A stretch of 64,000 nt of DNA from Labilibaculum filiforme. GTDB taxonomy: Bacteria > Bacteroidota > Bacteroidia > Bacteroidales > Marinifilaceae. Below the pieces are notes generated by a model. That model searched no databases. It was not told where the DNA came from and saw only the letters and a program-made list of their open reading frames with translations. Both the position numbers and the translations under genes were made by a program. Shown here piece after piece: positions 44,813-54,607 of the stretch; positions within the stretch are counted from its first letter, which is position 1, and each line of letters opens with the position of its first letter. The stretch is from positions 1 to 64,000 of the forward strand of contig NZ_MVDD01000010.1 in assembly GCF_002843315.1 (NCBI RefSeq). Reading direction: 5' to 3'.

Positions 44813-46010
44813 TTTTTACATTATAGGCATTCCCGATCAAATGGAGGTGAGTCTTTCCGAAGAAGTGATTGAAGTGATGAAGACGCATCGCTATTTTTCA
44901 GGAGGAAAGCGCCATAGAGATTTGGTTGCTAGTTATTTGCCTGGAAATGCGGAATGGATTGATGTTGTTGTTCCATTAGAGGGTACTTTTCAGGCTTATG
45001 AGCCGATTGAAGAACCGATTGTGGTGATTGCGTCAGGTGATCCTTTGTTTTTTGGGATTGGAAATACGATTAAACGACGTTTTCCGGAAGCAAAAATGAA
45101 GGTTTATTCCTATTTCAATAGTCTACAATTATTGGCTCATGAGTTTCAGCTGGCTTATGGGGAAATGACTGTATGTACCTTAACAGGAAGAGATTGGGTG
45201 AATCTGGATCAGGAATTAATAGGTGGTAAAAAGTGTATTGGAGTATTAACCGATAAGAAAAAAACACCCGCTGCTATTGCGGCTAGAATGTTAGATGCCG
45301 GCTTCGACAATTACAAGATGCTGGTTGGTTCGAAACTAGGTGGTGAAGAGCAATATTGTACTGAAATTTGTTTGCAGAAAGTTGTGGATAAGGAATTTGA
45401 TCATCCCAATTGTCTGATTTTGATTCAAGAGAAAGAGATTAAACGAACTTTAGGAATCCACGAAAGTGATTTTCATATTTTGGAAGGCAGGCCTAAGATG
45501 ATTACCAAACGAAGCATCCGTTTAAATTCTATATCATTTTTAGACTTGAATAGTGCGAAACATTTGTGGGATGTTGGCTATTGTACTGGTTCGGTTTCTA
45601 TTGAAGCTAAGCAGTTTGCTCCACATTTACAAGTGACAGCTTTCGAAAGAAGAGAAGAATCGAAAGCGCTTTTAAAATTGAATCAACGAAAGTTCTGTGT
45701 TCCAGGAATTGAAGGGATTCACGATGATTTTTTTGATATTGATTTGGCTACTTTGGATCACCCCGATCGAATTTTTATTGGCGGACATGGAGGTAAGTTA
45801 AAGGAAATGATGAGTCGTTTGTATTCGGTTTTAGAGGAAAATGGAATTATTGTTTTTAATGCCGTTAGCGAAGCAACAAAGCAGGATTTTTTACAAGCAG
45901 CGAAAGAATTGCAATTAGAAATTACTGATCAGATGAGTATACAGCAGGATGAACACAATGCAATTGTGATATTTCAGGCAAAGAAGAGAATTATACACAA
46001 AGGACAATAA
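44805..46010 (+). CDS. cobL: Bifunctional precorrin-6Y C5,15-methyltransferase (CbiE-CbiT; CobL-like)
   Basis: A 401-residue fusion. Residues about 1-205 are the CbiE tetrapyrrole methylase (VIASGDPLFFGIGNTI). Residues about 215-395 are the CbiT Rossmann methyltransferase with SAM motif DVGYCTGSVSIEAKQF, where the usual glycine-alanine-glycine is Gly-Tyr-Cys; that variant is common in this phylum as I recall. Together they methylate C5 and C15 and decarboxylate the C12 acetate. It overlaps the CobJ-CbiC gene and is followed by a 175-bp gap. Confidence 0.92.
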   Translation: MFNFYIIGIPDQMEVSLSEEVIEVMKTHRYFSGGKRHRDLVASYLPGNAEWIDVVVPLEGTFQAYEPIEEPIVVIASGDPLFFGIGNTIKRRFPEAKMKVYSYFNSLQLLAHEFQLAYGEMTVCTLTGRDWVNLDQELIGGKKCIGVLTDKKKTPAAIAARMLDAGFDNYKMLVGSKLGGEEQYCTEICLQKVVDKEFDHPNCLILIQEKEIKRTLGIHESDFHILEGRPKMITKRSIRLNSISFLDLNSAKHLWDVGYCTGSVSIEAKQFAPHLQVTAFERREESKALLKLNQRKFCVPGIEGIHDDFFDIDLATLDHPDRIFIGGHGGKLKEMMSRLYSVLEENGIIVFNAVSEATKQDFLQAAKELQLEITDQMSIQQDEHNAIVIFQAKKRIIHKGQ

Positions 46011-46185
46011 ATTACTACACAAAGTAATATAAAGCATTCATTAGTTTGATGTGCTTGTATTTTGCCGATTTGTTTTTTGAGAAGAGTATATAATTAGAAG
46101 ATTTTAAAAATAGTGAAGGAGTAAATACTTTGTCAGTCTTTGGGATAAACTTAGTGAACCCTTTATAGTTTAAATAAATACATAC

Positions 46186-48015
46186 ATGAGCAATACATTC
46201 ATTATTATCAATAACAGTTTTGCAATGGCTACTGCCGAGCGCATTGCTTTAAAAATGGAAGGGAGCACAATTGTTTCCGTTGCCGGATATTCGGGGAGCG
46301 ATAAGATTACTTCGTTACCAGATTTTCTTACACACTCTTTCCATGCCTGCGATTTATTAATTTTTATTGGAGCAATGGGTATTTGCGTAAGAAGTATTGC
46401 TCCTTTTATTCAGGATAAAGCTAGCGATCCGGCAGTGATTAATATGGATTTACAAGGGAAATATGTGCAATCGGTATTGTCAGGACATAAAGGGGGAGCG
46501 AACGAATATGCTAAAGAGATAGCAAAAATAACCAATGGGACTGCGATTATTACAACAGCAAGCGATAGCTTGGATTTATGGCCTTTGGATATCTTCGGAA
46601 GAAAATATGATTGGATAAATGAATACCAGAATGCCAGGGAGAATGATTTAATTGCTGCTTTTGTAAATCAGAAGAAAACGGCATTGCTTTTAGAGGTAAA
46701 AAATGAGGGAACACAAGCTTTGTTGGATTCTTGTCCTGATTTTGTAGAGGTTTTCTATCAATTTGATCAGATTAGACAAGAAGATTTTGATTTGCTACTT
46801 GCAGTGACTCCTGCTTTGTACGAAACAAATATTCCAAGCTTGTTTTTTCGACCAAAATGCATTGTTGTAGGTACTGGTGCACAAAAAGGAATTGGCGTGG
46901 AAGCGTTCGAAAAGGAATTAAGAGCTTGTTTTGAGGCAAATCACCTGTCTTTTTCTGCCCTAAAAAGCATTCATAGTATCACTGTAAAAGCTAACGAAGA
47001 AGCATACAAACAATTTAGTGAAACAACTAATCTATCCTTTATTACTTATTCTTCGGAAGAATTGAATGAGAAGGAAGGGGAGGTTTCCTATTCCGAAGCG
47101 GCGTATCGTGAGGTGGGAGCTGTAAATGTATCCGAGGCATCGGCACTAATAGCAAGTGGTGCAAAAGCTTTGATTCAAACCAAAAGCAAACATGTTGATG
47201 ACAATGGCAAGCATTTTACATTGGCTTTGGCGATGGATGCAAAACAGGAGCGTAAAGGGGAGATTTTTATTGTTGGAGCGGGTCCGGGAGCGCCAGATTT
47301 AGTTTCGGTTCGAGGAAAGAGTTTGTTGCAAAGAGCCGATTTAATTTTATATGCTGGAAGTTTAGTGCCCAGAGAATTAACTGATTACGGAAAAGCAAGC
47401 TGTACAATTCGTAACTCAGCCGATTTAACTCTGGAAGAGCAGTTTGATGTGATGAAGGAGCATTACGATCGAGGTGGATTAGTTGTGCGTTTACATACAG
47501 GTGATCCATGTATTTATGGTGCTATTCAAGAGCAAATGAATTTTTTCGATCAGCACGAAATGGATTACGAAATTGTTCCAGGTATTTCTTCTTTTCAAGC
47601 TGCCGCGGCGCGCTTAAAATCTCAATTTACGATTCCGGAAAAGGTTCAATCCATTATTTTGACTCGTGGAGAAGGCAGAACGCCAATGCCTCCTAAGGAA
47701 CAATTGGCTGAGTTTGCTAAGTTTCAGGCAACTATGTGTTTGTTTTTAAGTGTGACTTTGGTAGATAAATTGCAAGCTGATTTATTGGAAGGATATCCAG
47801 AGAATACTCCTGTAGCGATTTGTCACAAACTAACTTGGAAAGAGGAGAAAATTTGGAGAGGTGAATTGAAAGATTTGGCAAAAATTGTGAAGGAAAATAA
47901 ACTATCCTTAACCGTAATGATTGTTGTTGGCGAGGCAATCGGGAATCGTAAAAACAGATCACTTTTGTATCATCCGAAGTTTACACATGGGTGTAGAAAA
48001 GGAATTGATAGTTAA
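46186..48015 (+). CDS. Cobalt-precorrin-5A hydrolase (CbiG) fused to precorrin-4 C11-methyltransferase (CobM)
   Basis: A 609-residue fusion. Residues 1-340 are CbiG: the N-terminal GAMGICVRSIAPFI and LSGHKGGANEYAKEI, then the C-terminal GTGAQKGIG. CbiG opens the delta-lactone ring in the anaerobic pathway. Residues about 348-590 are CobM/CbiF (IFIVGAGPGAPDLVSVRG, RLHTGDPCIYGAIQEQM, VPGISSFQAAAARL), which methylates C11. The hydrolase thus acts on the product of its fused partner. CbiG is strong evidence for the anaerobic route. Confidence 0.93.
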   Translation: MSNTFIIINNSFAMATAERIALKMEGSTIVSVAGYSGSDKITSLPDFLTHSFHACDLLIFIGAMGICVRSIAPFIQDKASDPAVINMDLQGKYVQSVLSGHKGGANEYAKEIAKITNGTAIITTASDSLDLWPLDIFGRKYDWINEYQNARENDLIAAFVNQKKTALLLEVKNEGTQALLDSCPDFVEVFYQFDQIRQEDFDLLLAVTPALYETNIPSLFFRPKCIVVGTGAQKGIGVEAFEKELRACFEANHLSFSALKSIHSITVKANEEAYKQFSETTNLSFITYSSEELNEKEGEVSYSEAAYREVGAVNVSEASALIASGAKALIQTKSKHVDDNGKHFTLALAMDAKQERKGEIFIVGAGPGAPDLVSVRGKSLLQRADLILYAGSLVPRELTDYGKASCTIRNSADLTLEEQFDVMKEHYDRGGLVVRLHTGDPCIYGAIQEQMNFFDQHEMDYEIVPGISSFQAAAARLKSQFTIPEKVQSIILTRGEGRTPMPPKEQLAEFAKFQATMCLFLSVTLVDKLQADLLEGYPENTPVAICHKLTWKEEKIWRGELKDLAKIVKENKLSLTVMIVVGEAIGNRKNRSLLYHPKFTHGCRKGIDS

Positions 48016-48067
48016 GTAAAAAATAATTGTTCGTCTGCTAAAGGGGAAATAGACAAAATAAATTGCA

Positions 48068-49888
48068 ATGAAAATACTATTATTCGGGGGAACGACAGAG
48101 GGGAAAGCAACGTCTAATTGGTTGGATGATTTGGAAATATCACATTTTTATTCGACAAAAACGAGTTCGGGAAATTACGAATCGAAGTTTGGAAAACGAA
48201 TTTGTGGTGCCATGAGTGTGCAGGAGATTTGCATTTTTTGTTTGGAAAAGGCGATTGATTTATTAATTGATGCGGCACATCCTTTTGCCGAGGTTTTGCA
48301 TCATAGCATTTCGGATGCAGCCAATCAGGTAAGTCTGCCGGTAATTAGAGTGGAGCGCGATGCTGTTCCTCGAGTGGAGAACGAATGGATTCGTTACCAT
48401 CAGAGTTTACCTTCTATATTGGCCGATTTACAGTCTAAAAAGTTTTCAAAAATTCTATCCTTGGTTGGTGTAAAATCTTTGCCGGTGATTCACAAAATTA
48501 TGCCCAATGCGAATATTTGGTATCGGATTCTTGATTTTACTTCTTCATTAGAAATTGCACAAAATGCAGGGGTTGAAGTCGAGAAACTAATTGTTACGGA
48601 TGCGTTCGAAGGTATGGAATCGGTAGAAGCTTTGTTGCTTCGAGAGGGAATGGAGACAATGCTAACAAAAGAGAGTGGCTATTCGGGTTTATTAGATCAG
48701 AAAATGGAATTGGCAATAAAATATCAGATTCCCTTGTACGTGATTGCCCGGCCAGCACTTCCTGATTACGATGATACTATAAGTAATCGGGAAACTCTGC
48801 AGAAATATTTGAAAAATCGTTTTGGATTGGAAAGGAAAGAGTTGGCACATGGTTTTACTTCGGGAACTTGTGCTGCCATAGCTGCAAAAGCGGCTATTAA
48901 ATTGTTGCTTGGAGAGTCTGCTAATCAAAAAGAAAGTATTGTTTTAGCCGATGGTGGAATATGCGAAATGCAGTTGTATCAGAACAAATTGGGAAAGGAT
49001 TTTGCTCTTTGTTCGGTGGTGAAGAATTCTGGCGATGATCCGGATGTTACCGATGGCACAGAAATAGGAGTAAGCTTAAAATGGAATGCGGAGAATTGCA
49101 TCCGATTTGTGAAAGGGGAAGGAGTTGGAACCGTTACTTTAAATGGATTGGGCATTCCAATCGGTGAACCTGCAGTGAATCCAATTCCTCGAAAAATGAT
49201 CGCTTTTGAATTGAAACAGGTGATGGAAGAGCATGATTGGAACAGTGGTGTAGATGTTTCGGTGTTTGTTCCTCTTGGAAAAAAATTGGGTGCAAAAACC
49301 TTTAATCCAAAATTAGGGATTGTAGGTGGTATTTCGATTATTGGAACCACCGGGAGGATAAAACCATATTCATTGGAAGCTTACATGCAGAGTATTGGGA
49401 AACAGGTGGTTTTGGCTGTTGAGAATGATAATAAACACATTGTGGTGAATTCGGGAGGTAGAAGCGAGCGTTATCTTAAGCAGAAATTTCCGCAACTAAA
49501 CGAGTTGGCATTTTTGCAGTATGGAAATTTTATTGGCGAAATGTTGACGATGTTAATAGACTCGGGCGTTGAGAAAGTGAGTATGGGAATTATGACAGGA
49601 AAAGCGGTGAAATTAGCCGCCGGAAATTTGGATACACATAGTAAAAATGTGGTTTTCGATCATGATTTTTTAATGGCGCTGGCTAAAGATTGTGAGTATC
49701 CTGAAGAGCTTGTTCAAAAAATTGGACAGGTAAAAATGGCTCGGGAATTAGAAGAGCTATTTTCGTTTCAGGCGACGGAGCCGTTTTTTCAACTACTTAA
49801 AAAGAAATGTATTGAGGTTTGCGAACGAGTAGTGGAAGGCTATGGTTTTGAGCTTTTTTTAATGAATAACGAGGGGGAAATTATTTAG
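48068..49888 (+). CDS. Precorrin-6A reductase (CobK/CbiJ) fused to cobalt-precorrin-5B C1-methyltransferase (CbiD)
   Basis: A 606-residue fusion. Residues 1-245 are CobK/CbiJ (ILLFGGTTEGKATSNWL, LIDAAHPFAEVLHHSI, VTKES-like MLTKESGYSGLLDQK), an NADPH-dependent reductase. Residues about 250-605 are CbiD (HGFTSGTCAAIAAKAAIKLLL, VVKNSGDDPDVTDG, GEGVGTVTLNGLGIPIGEPAVNPIPRK cut short here), which methylates C1. The reductase uses the product of its fused CbiD partner. It is the last gene of the operon; amidation and adenosylation genes are not in this window. Confidence 0.92.
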   Translation: MKILLFGGTTEGKATSNWLDDLEISHFYSTKTSSGNYESKFGKRICGAMSVQEICIFCLEKAIDLLIDAAHPFAEVLHHSISDAANQVSLPVIRVERDAVPRVENEWIRYHQSLPSILADLQSKKFSKILSLVGVKSLPVIHKIMPNANIWYRILDFTSSLEIAQNAGVEVEKLIVTDAFEGMESVEALLLREGMETMLTKESGYSGLLDQKMELAIKYQIPLYVIARPALPDYDDTISNRETLQKYLKNRFGLERKELAHGFTSGTCAAIAAKAAIKLLLGESANQKESIVLADGGICEMQLYQNKLGKDFALCSVVKNSGDDPDVTDGTEIGVSLKWNAENCIRFVKGEGVGTVTLNGLGIPIGEPAVNPIPRKMIAFELKQVMEEHDWNSGVDVSVFVPLGKKLGAKTFNPKLGIVGGISIIGTTGRIKPYSLEAYMQSIGKQVVLAVENDNKHIVVNSGGRSERYLKQKFPQLNELAFLQYGNFIGEMLTMLIDSGVEKVSMGIMTGKAVKLAAGNLDTHSKNVVFDHDFLMALAKDCEYPEELVQKIGQVKMARELEELFSFQATEPFFQLLKKKCIEVCERVVEGYGFELFLMNNEGEII

Positions 49889-49957
49889 ACTAAAGTAAGA
49901 GTTAAGAAAAGGGGTGTTTCGAATAGGTAATGGTTTATAGAATAGTATTTGGAGAAA

Positions 49958-51247
49958 TTAATTCTTAAGTTTTCGATAAATTTCGATTAATTGATCTGTC
50001 TGTGTATAAATATTAAATCCCTTTTCAACTCCTTTGCGGGCAGTAACAGCAAGTTCTTGCAATTTGTTTTCCTCTTTTAAAAGCTCTTTTAAGGCTTTTG
50101 CTAATTCTTTCGCAGTATTGTTCTTGTAGATAATTCCTCCTTTAGATTTTTCTACAATTTCGGGAAACGCACCTAAATTTGGTTGTACAACTGGCACTCC
50201 CGAAGCCATACTTTCTAGTAAATACAATCCAAAGGCTTCCCCATTGCGCACAGGAACCGAAATCATGCGAACTTTTTTAAAGAAATCATGTCTTCCTGCG
50301 CCATCAAAATCTTCATGAAATTCAACTTGTTCCAAAAGCTTTTTTTCTTTTAATTTGTGGCGAACTTGTTTAATTATCGTTTTATCATCGCCAGTTGATC
50401 CACCCGTTAAGATCAATTTCACATCATTAAAATTGTGGTCTTTTTTAAGTTCCATAAAAGCATCTACCATAAGGTCGAAACCATTTGCCTCACACATTCG
50501 GGAGATGTAGCCAATGTTTCGTGCTTTGGTATTGGGTGCTGTAAAAGTATATTCATCCGGATCAACTCCCAAATGGTTGGTGAATACCTTCTCCTTGGCT
50601 AGACTCATTTTTTCTATGGAAACTCTTGCATAAAAATCGCTTACAGCAACAAAAGCATCTAAATGTGTTGCTTTGCTACTCATTAACGCCCAAATTTTGT
50701 TGCGAAAGGAGTCTTTCATGGCATCTACCCAAACATCTTCATCTTGCAGGGAACAAACTAATATTGCGTTGGGAAACTCTTGTTTTAATTTAGGAGCCAA
50801 ACCCAATAGTAAAGCATTCGATAAATGTATTACATCAGGTTTCAGGTATTCAGCCATCCAGTTTACCATACGGTTCAATTCCTCTTTCTGTTTTCCTTCT
50901 TCTCCCATCAACATCGAAACAGTCATTTCTTCCAGACCTTTGGCATTGGTCGATCCTGCCATGCTAGCTGCTAATTTCAACATCGGGGCAGAGTTCAATA
51001 AACGATCTATCCAAGCCGGAGCATGTCTAAAAATGGGATACAATTGTTTTAGGTAAATGCTAATGGCACCATAAAAAACTGGAATTTCATTCAAATCATG
51101 TTCATCAGAAAACAAAGGGAGATACATGGGAATTTTAGTCACTTCGTGTCCTTGCTTTTTCATAGCAAGATGAAACTTATCGTCGCGTAGGCAATTTCCA
51201 CAATAAAAACTGCCACCAGAGCCAGGGATAATTTGAAGAATGTTCAT
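49958..51247 (-). CDS. Family 4-type glycosyltransferase
   Basis: A 429-residue GT-B enzyme. It starts MNILQIIPGSGGSFYCGNCLRDD, a signature of a group of Bacteroidota glycosyltransferases, and includes the C-terminal donor site with GYISRMCEANGFDLMVDAF and the late EAFGLYLLESMASGVPVVQPNLGAFPEIV. It probably transfers a sugar from a nucleotide donor in the cytoplasm; the acceptor is unknown. No polysaccharide cluster surrounds it. Confidence 0.85.
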   Translation of the reverse strand: MNILQIIPGSGGSFYCGNCLRDDKFHLAMKKQGHEVTKIPMYLPLFSDEHDLNEIPVFYGAISIYLKQLYPIFRHAPAWIDRLLNSAPMLKLAASMAGSTNAKGLEEMTVSMLMGEEGKQKEELNRMVNWMAEYLKPDVIHLSNALLLGLAPKLKQEFPNAILVCSLQDEDVWVDAMKDSFRNKIWALMSSKATHLDAFVAVSDFYARVSIEKMSLAKEKVFTNHLGVDPDEYTFTAPNTKARNIGYISRMCEANGFDLMVDAFMELKKDHNFNDVKLILTGGSTGDDKTIIKQVRHKLKEKKLLEQVEFHEDFDGAGRHDFFKKVRMISVPVRNGEAFGLYLLESMASGVPVVQPNLGAFPEIVEKSKGGIIYKNNTAKELAKALKELLKEENKLQELAVTARKGVEKGFNIYTQTDQLIEIYRKLKN

Positions 51248-51338
51248 GGAAATGAAATTTGAAGGTGTGTAAAGCTTAAAGTTAAAATTTTAAAGTGAAA
51301 AAGTGACTGCTCAAAAAAGGAAGCATTCAATAATTATA

Positions 51339-51407
51339 CGTCATGTTGAGCTTGTCGAAACATCTTCTAATTTAAAAGGATTTTACGACTTCGTTCAGAA
51401 TGACAAC
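51339..51407. repeat. REP-like palindromic intergenic repeat
   Basis: The left part cgtcatgttgagcttgtcga and the right part acttcgttcagaatgac are inverted complements with several mismatches. This family (TCATGCTGAGCTTGTCGAAGCAT and its partner, trimmed here) is a widely scattered REP-like element of Bacteroidota genomes as I recall. It lies between the glycosyltransferase gene and mazG. Confidence 0.7.
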
Positions 51408-51453
51408 TGTTTGGGTCTTCTTTTTTCTTTAAGCTTATTTCTTCCTTTTCCCT

Positions 51454-52230
51454 TTACTTATCAAACTGCTTTGCTTCTTCCCAAATCTTATCCATTTCTT
51501 CTAAATTCATGTCTTTCAAACGGCGACCTTGTTTCAAGGTTTTGCTTTCCAGGTAATTAAATCGTTTCGTAAATTTTTGGTTGGTGCGTTCTAATGCATT
51601 TTCAGGATTTACGTTATACAAGCGGGCTGCATTGATTAAGGAAAAGAACATATCGCCGAATTCGGCTTCCATCTTATCCTGATTGCCTGTTTTAATTTCG
51701 GTTTCCAGTTCCATCATTTCTTCTTTCACTTTTTCCCAAACCTGTTCTTTTTCATCCCAATCGAAGCCAACGCCATGCACTTTATCCTGAATTCGGTTGG
51801 CTTTCACCATGGCGGGTAATGATGTAGGAACTCCTTCCAATACTGTTTTGTTGCCTCCTTTTTCTTTTAGTTTTAATTGCTCCCAATTTTCTTCCACCTC
51901 TTTGGCATTGGCAACTTTTGTATTACTAAAAATATGTGGGTGACGGTATATCAATTTCTCACTGATTCCATCGCAGACATCCGCAATGTCAAAATCGTTT
52001 GTTTCGGAGCCAATTTTTGCATAAAAAACAATGTGTAAAAGAATATCACCTAATTCTTTCTTAATTTCCTGTGTTTCTCCCTTTAGAATGGAATCGGCCA
52101 ATTCGTATGTTTCTTCGATGGTAAGGGTACGCAGACTTTCAAAGGTCTGTTTTTTATCCCAAGGACAGCCTTCACGAAGCTGATCCATAATATTTAGTAA
52201 GCGCTCAAAAGCTTTTAGTTTTTTTTCCAT
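51454..52230 (-). CDS. mazG: Nucleoside triphosphate pyrophosphohydrolase
   Basis: A 258-residue protein with two tandem MazG domains. The first shows GCPWDKKQTFESLRTLTIEE and ELADSILKGETQEIKKELGDILLHIVFYA, whose Glu/Asp residues bind magnesium. The second shows VEAEFGDMFFSLINAARLYNV-like sequence (KMEAEFGDMFFSLINAARLY) with the same acidic pattern. The enzyme hydrolyses NTPs/dNTPs to monophosphates and pyrophosphate, acting in house-cleaning or (p)ppGpp modulation. Confidence 0.92.
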   Translation of the reverse strand: MEKKLKAFERLLNIMDQLREGCPWDKKQTFESLRTLTIEETYELADSILKGETQEIKKELGDILLHIVFYAKIGSETNDFDIADVCDGISEKLIYRHPHIFSNTKVANAKEVEENWEQLKLKEKGGNKTVLEGVPTSLPAMVKANRIQDKVHGVGFDWDEKEQVWEKVKEEMMELETEIKTGNQDKMEAEFGDMFFSLINAARLYNVNPENALERTNQKFTKRFNYLESKTLKQGRRLKDMNLEEMDKIWEEAKQFDK

Positions 52231-52537
52231 TTGTTCTGCATTTGATATTCGAAAATCAAATTTACAAAAGTATTTTGGAGTTTAAGGATTAATTCAAATA
52301 TCAATGATAAGTAGTTTTAAAATTAGAATGGGAACTGTTATTTCCATTTTTCTGAGTTATTTTGCTTACTAAAGAGTGGGTTTATTGGACACTATTTATT
52401 TTATGTATTTTTCCTGTTGGTTTTTAGATGTTTAACGAGTTGTTGAATAGAATGTTTAGTTACTATTACAATAGACTACATTTTTTTGTCGTTATGCTTT
52501 TGTTAAGTAAAAAACTAATATTTAAATTTTAAATTGT

Positions 52538-53524
52538 ATGAGTTGGTTAATTAGTAAATCAAGGGTTTTAGTGTTATCTCTTTTTGCTTTTTCTCTTTTA
52601 ATGGTGGGTTGCGATGATGAGGATTCTGATTCTGCTGATCAAGAAGTTGTTGATACTATTGCAGAAACAAAAGCAAATTTAGTTGGGGAATGGGTATTAA
52701 TAAGTAGTACTATTGATAATGAAAATGTGGCTTCTTCTGAGTTTGAAATAGTAAAACAATCCAAGGCTGATTTTTATGAGGATAATACCTACAAATTAGT
52801 TTATAAAACAGGGATTTCGAATGATTCAGGTTCCAATGTTTCAACAAGTACTGAGACTGGAACGTATGTAGTAAATGGAATTAATCAGGTTTCTTTTTTT
52901 AATTCATCTTCTGATATTCAACTAAAGGAAAGTAGGCTTCAAATCACCTCTGTAGCTAGAGTTAGTGGCAAAGAACAAACACAGGTTGATGTTTTTATTA
53001 GAAGTGATAGTGAAGAGTTGCAAGAACAAAATAATATAGGCTCGGATGTTATAGAGGAAGAGAACGATGATTCGGATGTAGTTAATACTTATGATGGAAC
53101 AGCTGTTATTTCTAAATTATTGGGGAAATGGAAAATAAGTGGGCAAACGGATAAATGTTTAAAAATGAATACGATTGAATTTAAATCGGATACTATTTTC
53201 GAGTTTATTCAACATAAAGCAACTTTTAATCGATCTGATTTGTTAAACTACAATATAAGTGTTAGTTATCCTATGCCTGCAGTATTTTCAGCGAGTGTTA
53301 CTAAAGGTGACGATACAGTTGTTTTTGATACCGAAGCTAATTGTCAGTTTGTAAAAACAAGTCAAGTGAAATATTTTGTAAAAGATGAGAATACGATTTT
53401 ACTAAAAAATTCAACGAAGGTCAAAATTTTATTGGAAGATGATAGTGCCTTTAAGCTGGTATTTACTTATTCTGATGAAAATGGGGATGAAAAAATAATT
53501 GAATTTACATACGTGAAAATGTAG
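52538..53524 (+). CDS. Lipoprotein with two lipocalin-like domains
   Basis: A 328-residue protein. The signal ends LLMVGC with lipidated Cys25. A Ser/Asp-rich linker follows. Two beta-rich, lipocalin-like domains are visible: residues about 45-165 (ANLVGEWVLISSTIDNE, then TYKLVYKTG) and about 190-328 (LLGKWKISGQTDKCLKMNTIEFK). An acidic linker (EEENDDSDVV) joins them. The pattern fits DUF4923/lipocalin_5-like lipoproteins of Bacteroidota. Its ligand is unknown. It is monocistronic. Confidence 0.7.
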   Translation: MSWLISKSRVLVLSLFAFSLLMVGCDDEDSDSADQEVVDTIAETKANLVGEWVLISSTIDNENVASSEFEIVKQSKADFYEDNTYKLVYKTGISNDSGSNVSTSTETGTYVVNGINQVSFFNSSSDIQLKESRLQITSVARVSGKEQTQVDVFIRSDSEELQEQNNIGSDVIEEENDDSDVVNTYDGTAVISKLLGKWKISGQTDKCLKMNTIEFKSDTIFEFIQHKATFNRSDLLNYNISVSYPMPAVFSASVTKGDDTVVFDTEANCQFVKTSQVKYFVKDENTILLKNSTKVKILLEDDSAFKLVFTYSDENGDEKIIEFTYVKM

Positions 53525-53554
53525 ATTTATATTATCATAAATTATAACCTGTAG

Positions 53555-53590
53555 CAGGAGGAGATCGTTTTTGATTCCTCCTGTTTTTTT
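53555..53590 (+). terminator. Terminator after the lipoprotein gene
   Basis: A stem caggagga/tcctcctg with a 13-nt loop, followed by T7. The rest of the gap to 53840 holds no gene that I can support. Confidence 0.8.
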
Positions 53591-53840
53591 ATATGGTGAA
53601 GGCTTAAAAAGCAAGTGCGAGTTTTGATTTCATGCTCTATTGATGCCTTCAAATTAAGAATTCTTCCATTTTGAAATAACTATTTTTGGCTCAATTTCTT
53701 TTGATTTCATTTGTGAGATAAATCATGTTTGTAATTATAAAAGAATCTGTTCAATTCTTTAAGTAGCTAGTTATTATAAGCTTATAAGTTTGGGAGACCT
53801 AAATAAGTACTTACTAGCTTCACTTTTGTAACGATCCGAT

Positions 53841-54563
53841 TTATTTTCGATAACGTCTTTTTGGGCTACTTTCTTTTACTGATGAATGAGGATTAGCTGT
53901 ATTTGCCTCTGCCGTTGTTGGATCATCGCTCAGATAAATAGGATCTTCCTCGCTAGAGGTTATTTCGAGTATCCGTTCGTATTTTTTTGGCAGATTTAAT
54001 ACCGCAACATCCTTCCATTCTGCTTTTCCCAAAACCGCTATTCGTTCTCCTTCCTCCAATATTCCTTCCTTGTAGCGAAGCGTTTTATTAATCCCTAATA
54101 ATCCCTCACTTTTGTAACCTTTACTTTTCAAATAGGTTTCAAGATTATCTGTAGCATCCTTAAAAAAGCCCGACGAATAACTTTGATCGGTAACGATGTA
54201 CGATCTAATTTTACTATCGTTAATAAATGCGAATTTGCTATCGTCTTTAATTAAAAAACGGTTGGATACTTCTTCTTCAATAATGGTTTTCCATTTAGAA
54301 TTCTTTCCAGACGACACTTTTTGTTCAATGAGTACATGGTAGTAAGAACATTTTCGTTTCGAAAGAGGAGCGAATAGAGGAGGGTCGATAAATTCTACAT
54401 TTCCAACAATTCGCACTATCTCGCCATCTTTAATAGTTGCAATCTTTTTTAGTTCCGATTTTTTAAGTTTTCGCTTGATGATTGCATTTTTACTAAAATA
54501 AAAGACAAGGAAGAAAATCGTTGCCACTACTATCAGAATAAAAATGAAGAAGATTTGATCCAT
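53841..54563 (-). CDS. Membrane protein with GIDE-like domain
   Basis: A 240-residue protein. An N-terminal membrane helix lies at about 4-24. Residues about 45-205 resemble the E3-ubiquitin-ligase-like GIDE fold of bacteria: DGEIVRIVGNVEFIDPPLFAPLSKRKCSYYHVLIE, then RFLIKDDSKFAFIND and EGERIAVLGKAEWKD. The bacterial versions have no ligase function and their role is unknown. The C-terminal tail is Ser/Lys/Arg-rich. It lies 45 bp downstream of the GNAT gene on the same strand. Confidence 0.6.
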   Translation of the reverse strand: MDQIFFIFILIVVATIFFLVFYFSKNAIIKRKLKKSELKKIATIKDGEIVRIVGNVEFIDPPLFAPLSKRKCSYYHVLIEQKVSSGKNSKWKTIIEEEVSNRFLIKDDSKFAFINDSKIRSYIVTDQSYSSGFFKDATDNLETYLKSKGYKSEGLLGINKTLRYKEGILEEGERIAVLGKAEWKDVAVLNLPKKYERILEITSSEEDPIYLSDDPTTAEANTANPHSSVKESSPKRRYRK

Positions 54564-54607
54564 TTTATATGTTTTTATTATTTTATAAATATTTGGGGAT
54601 ACTTGTT

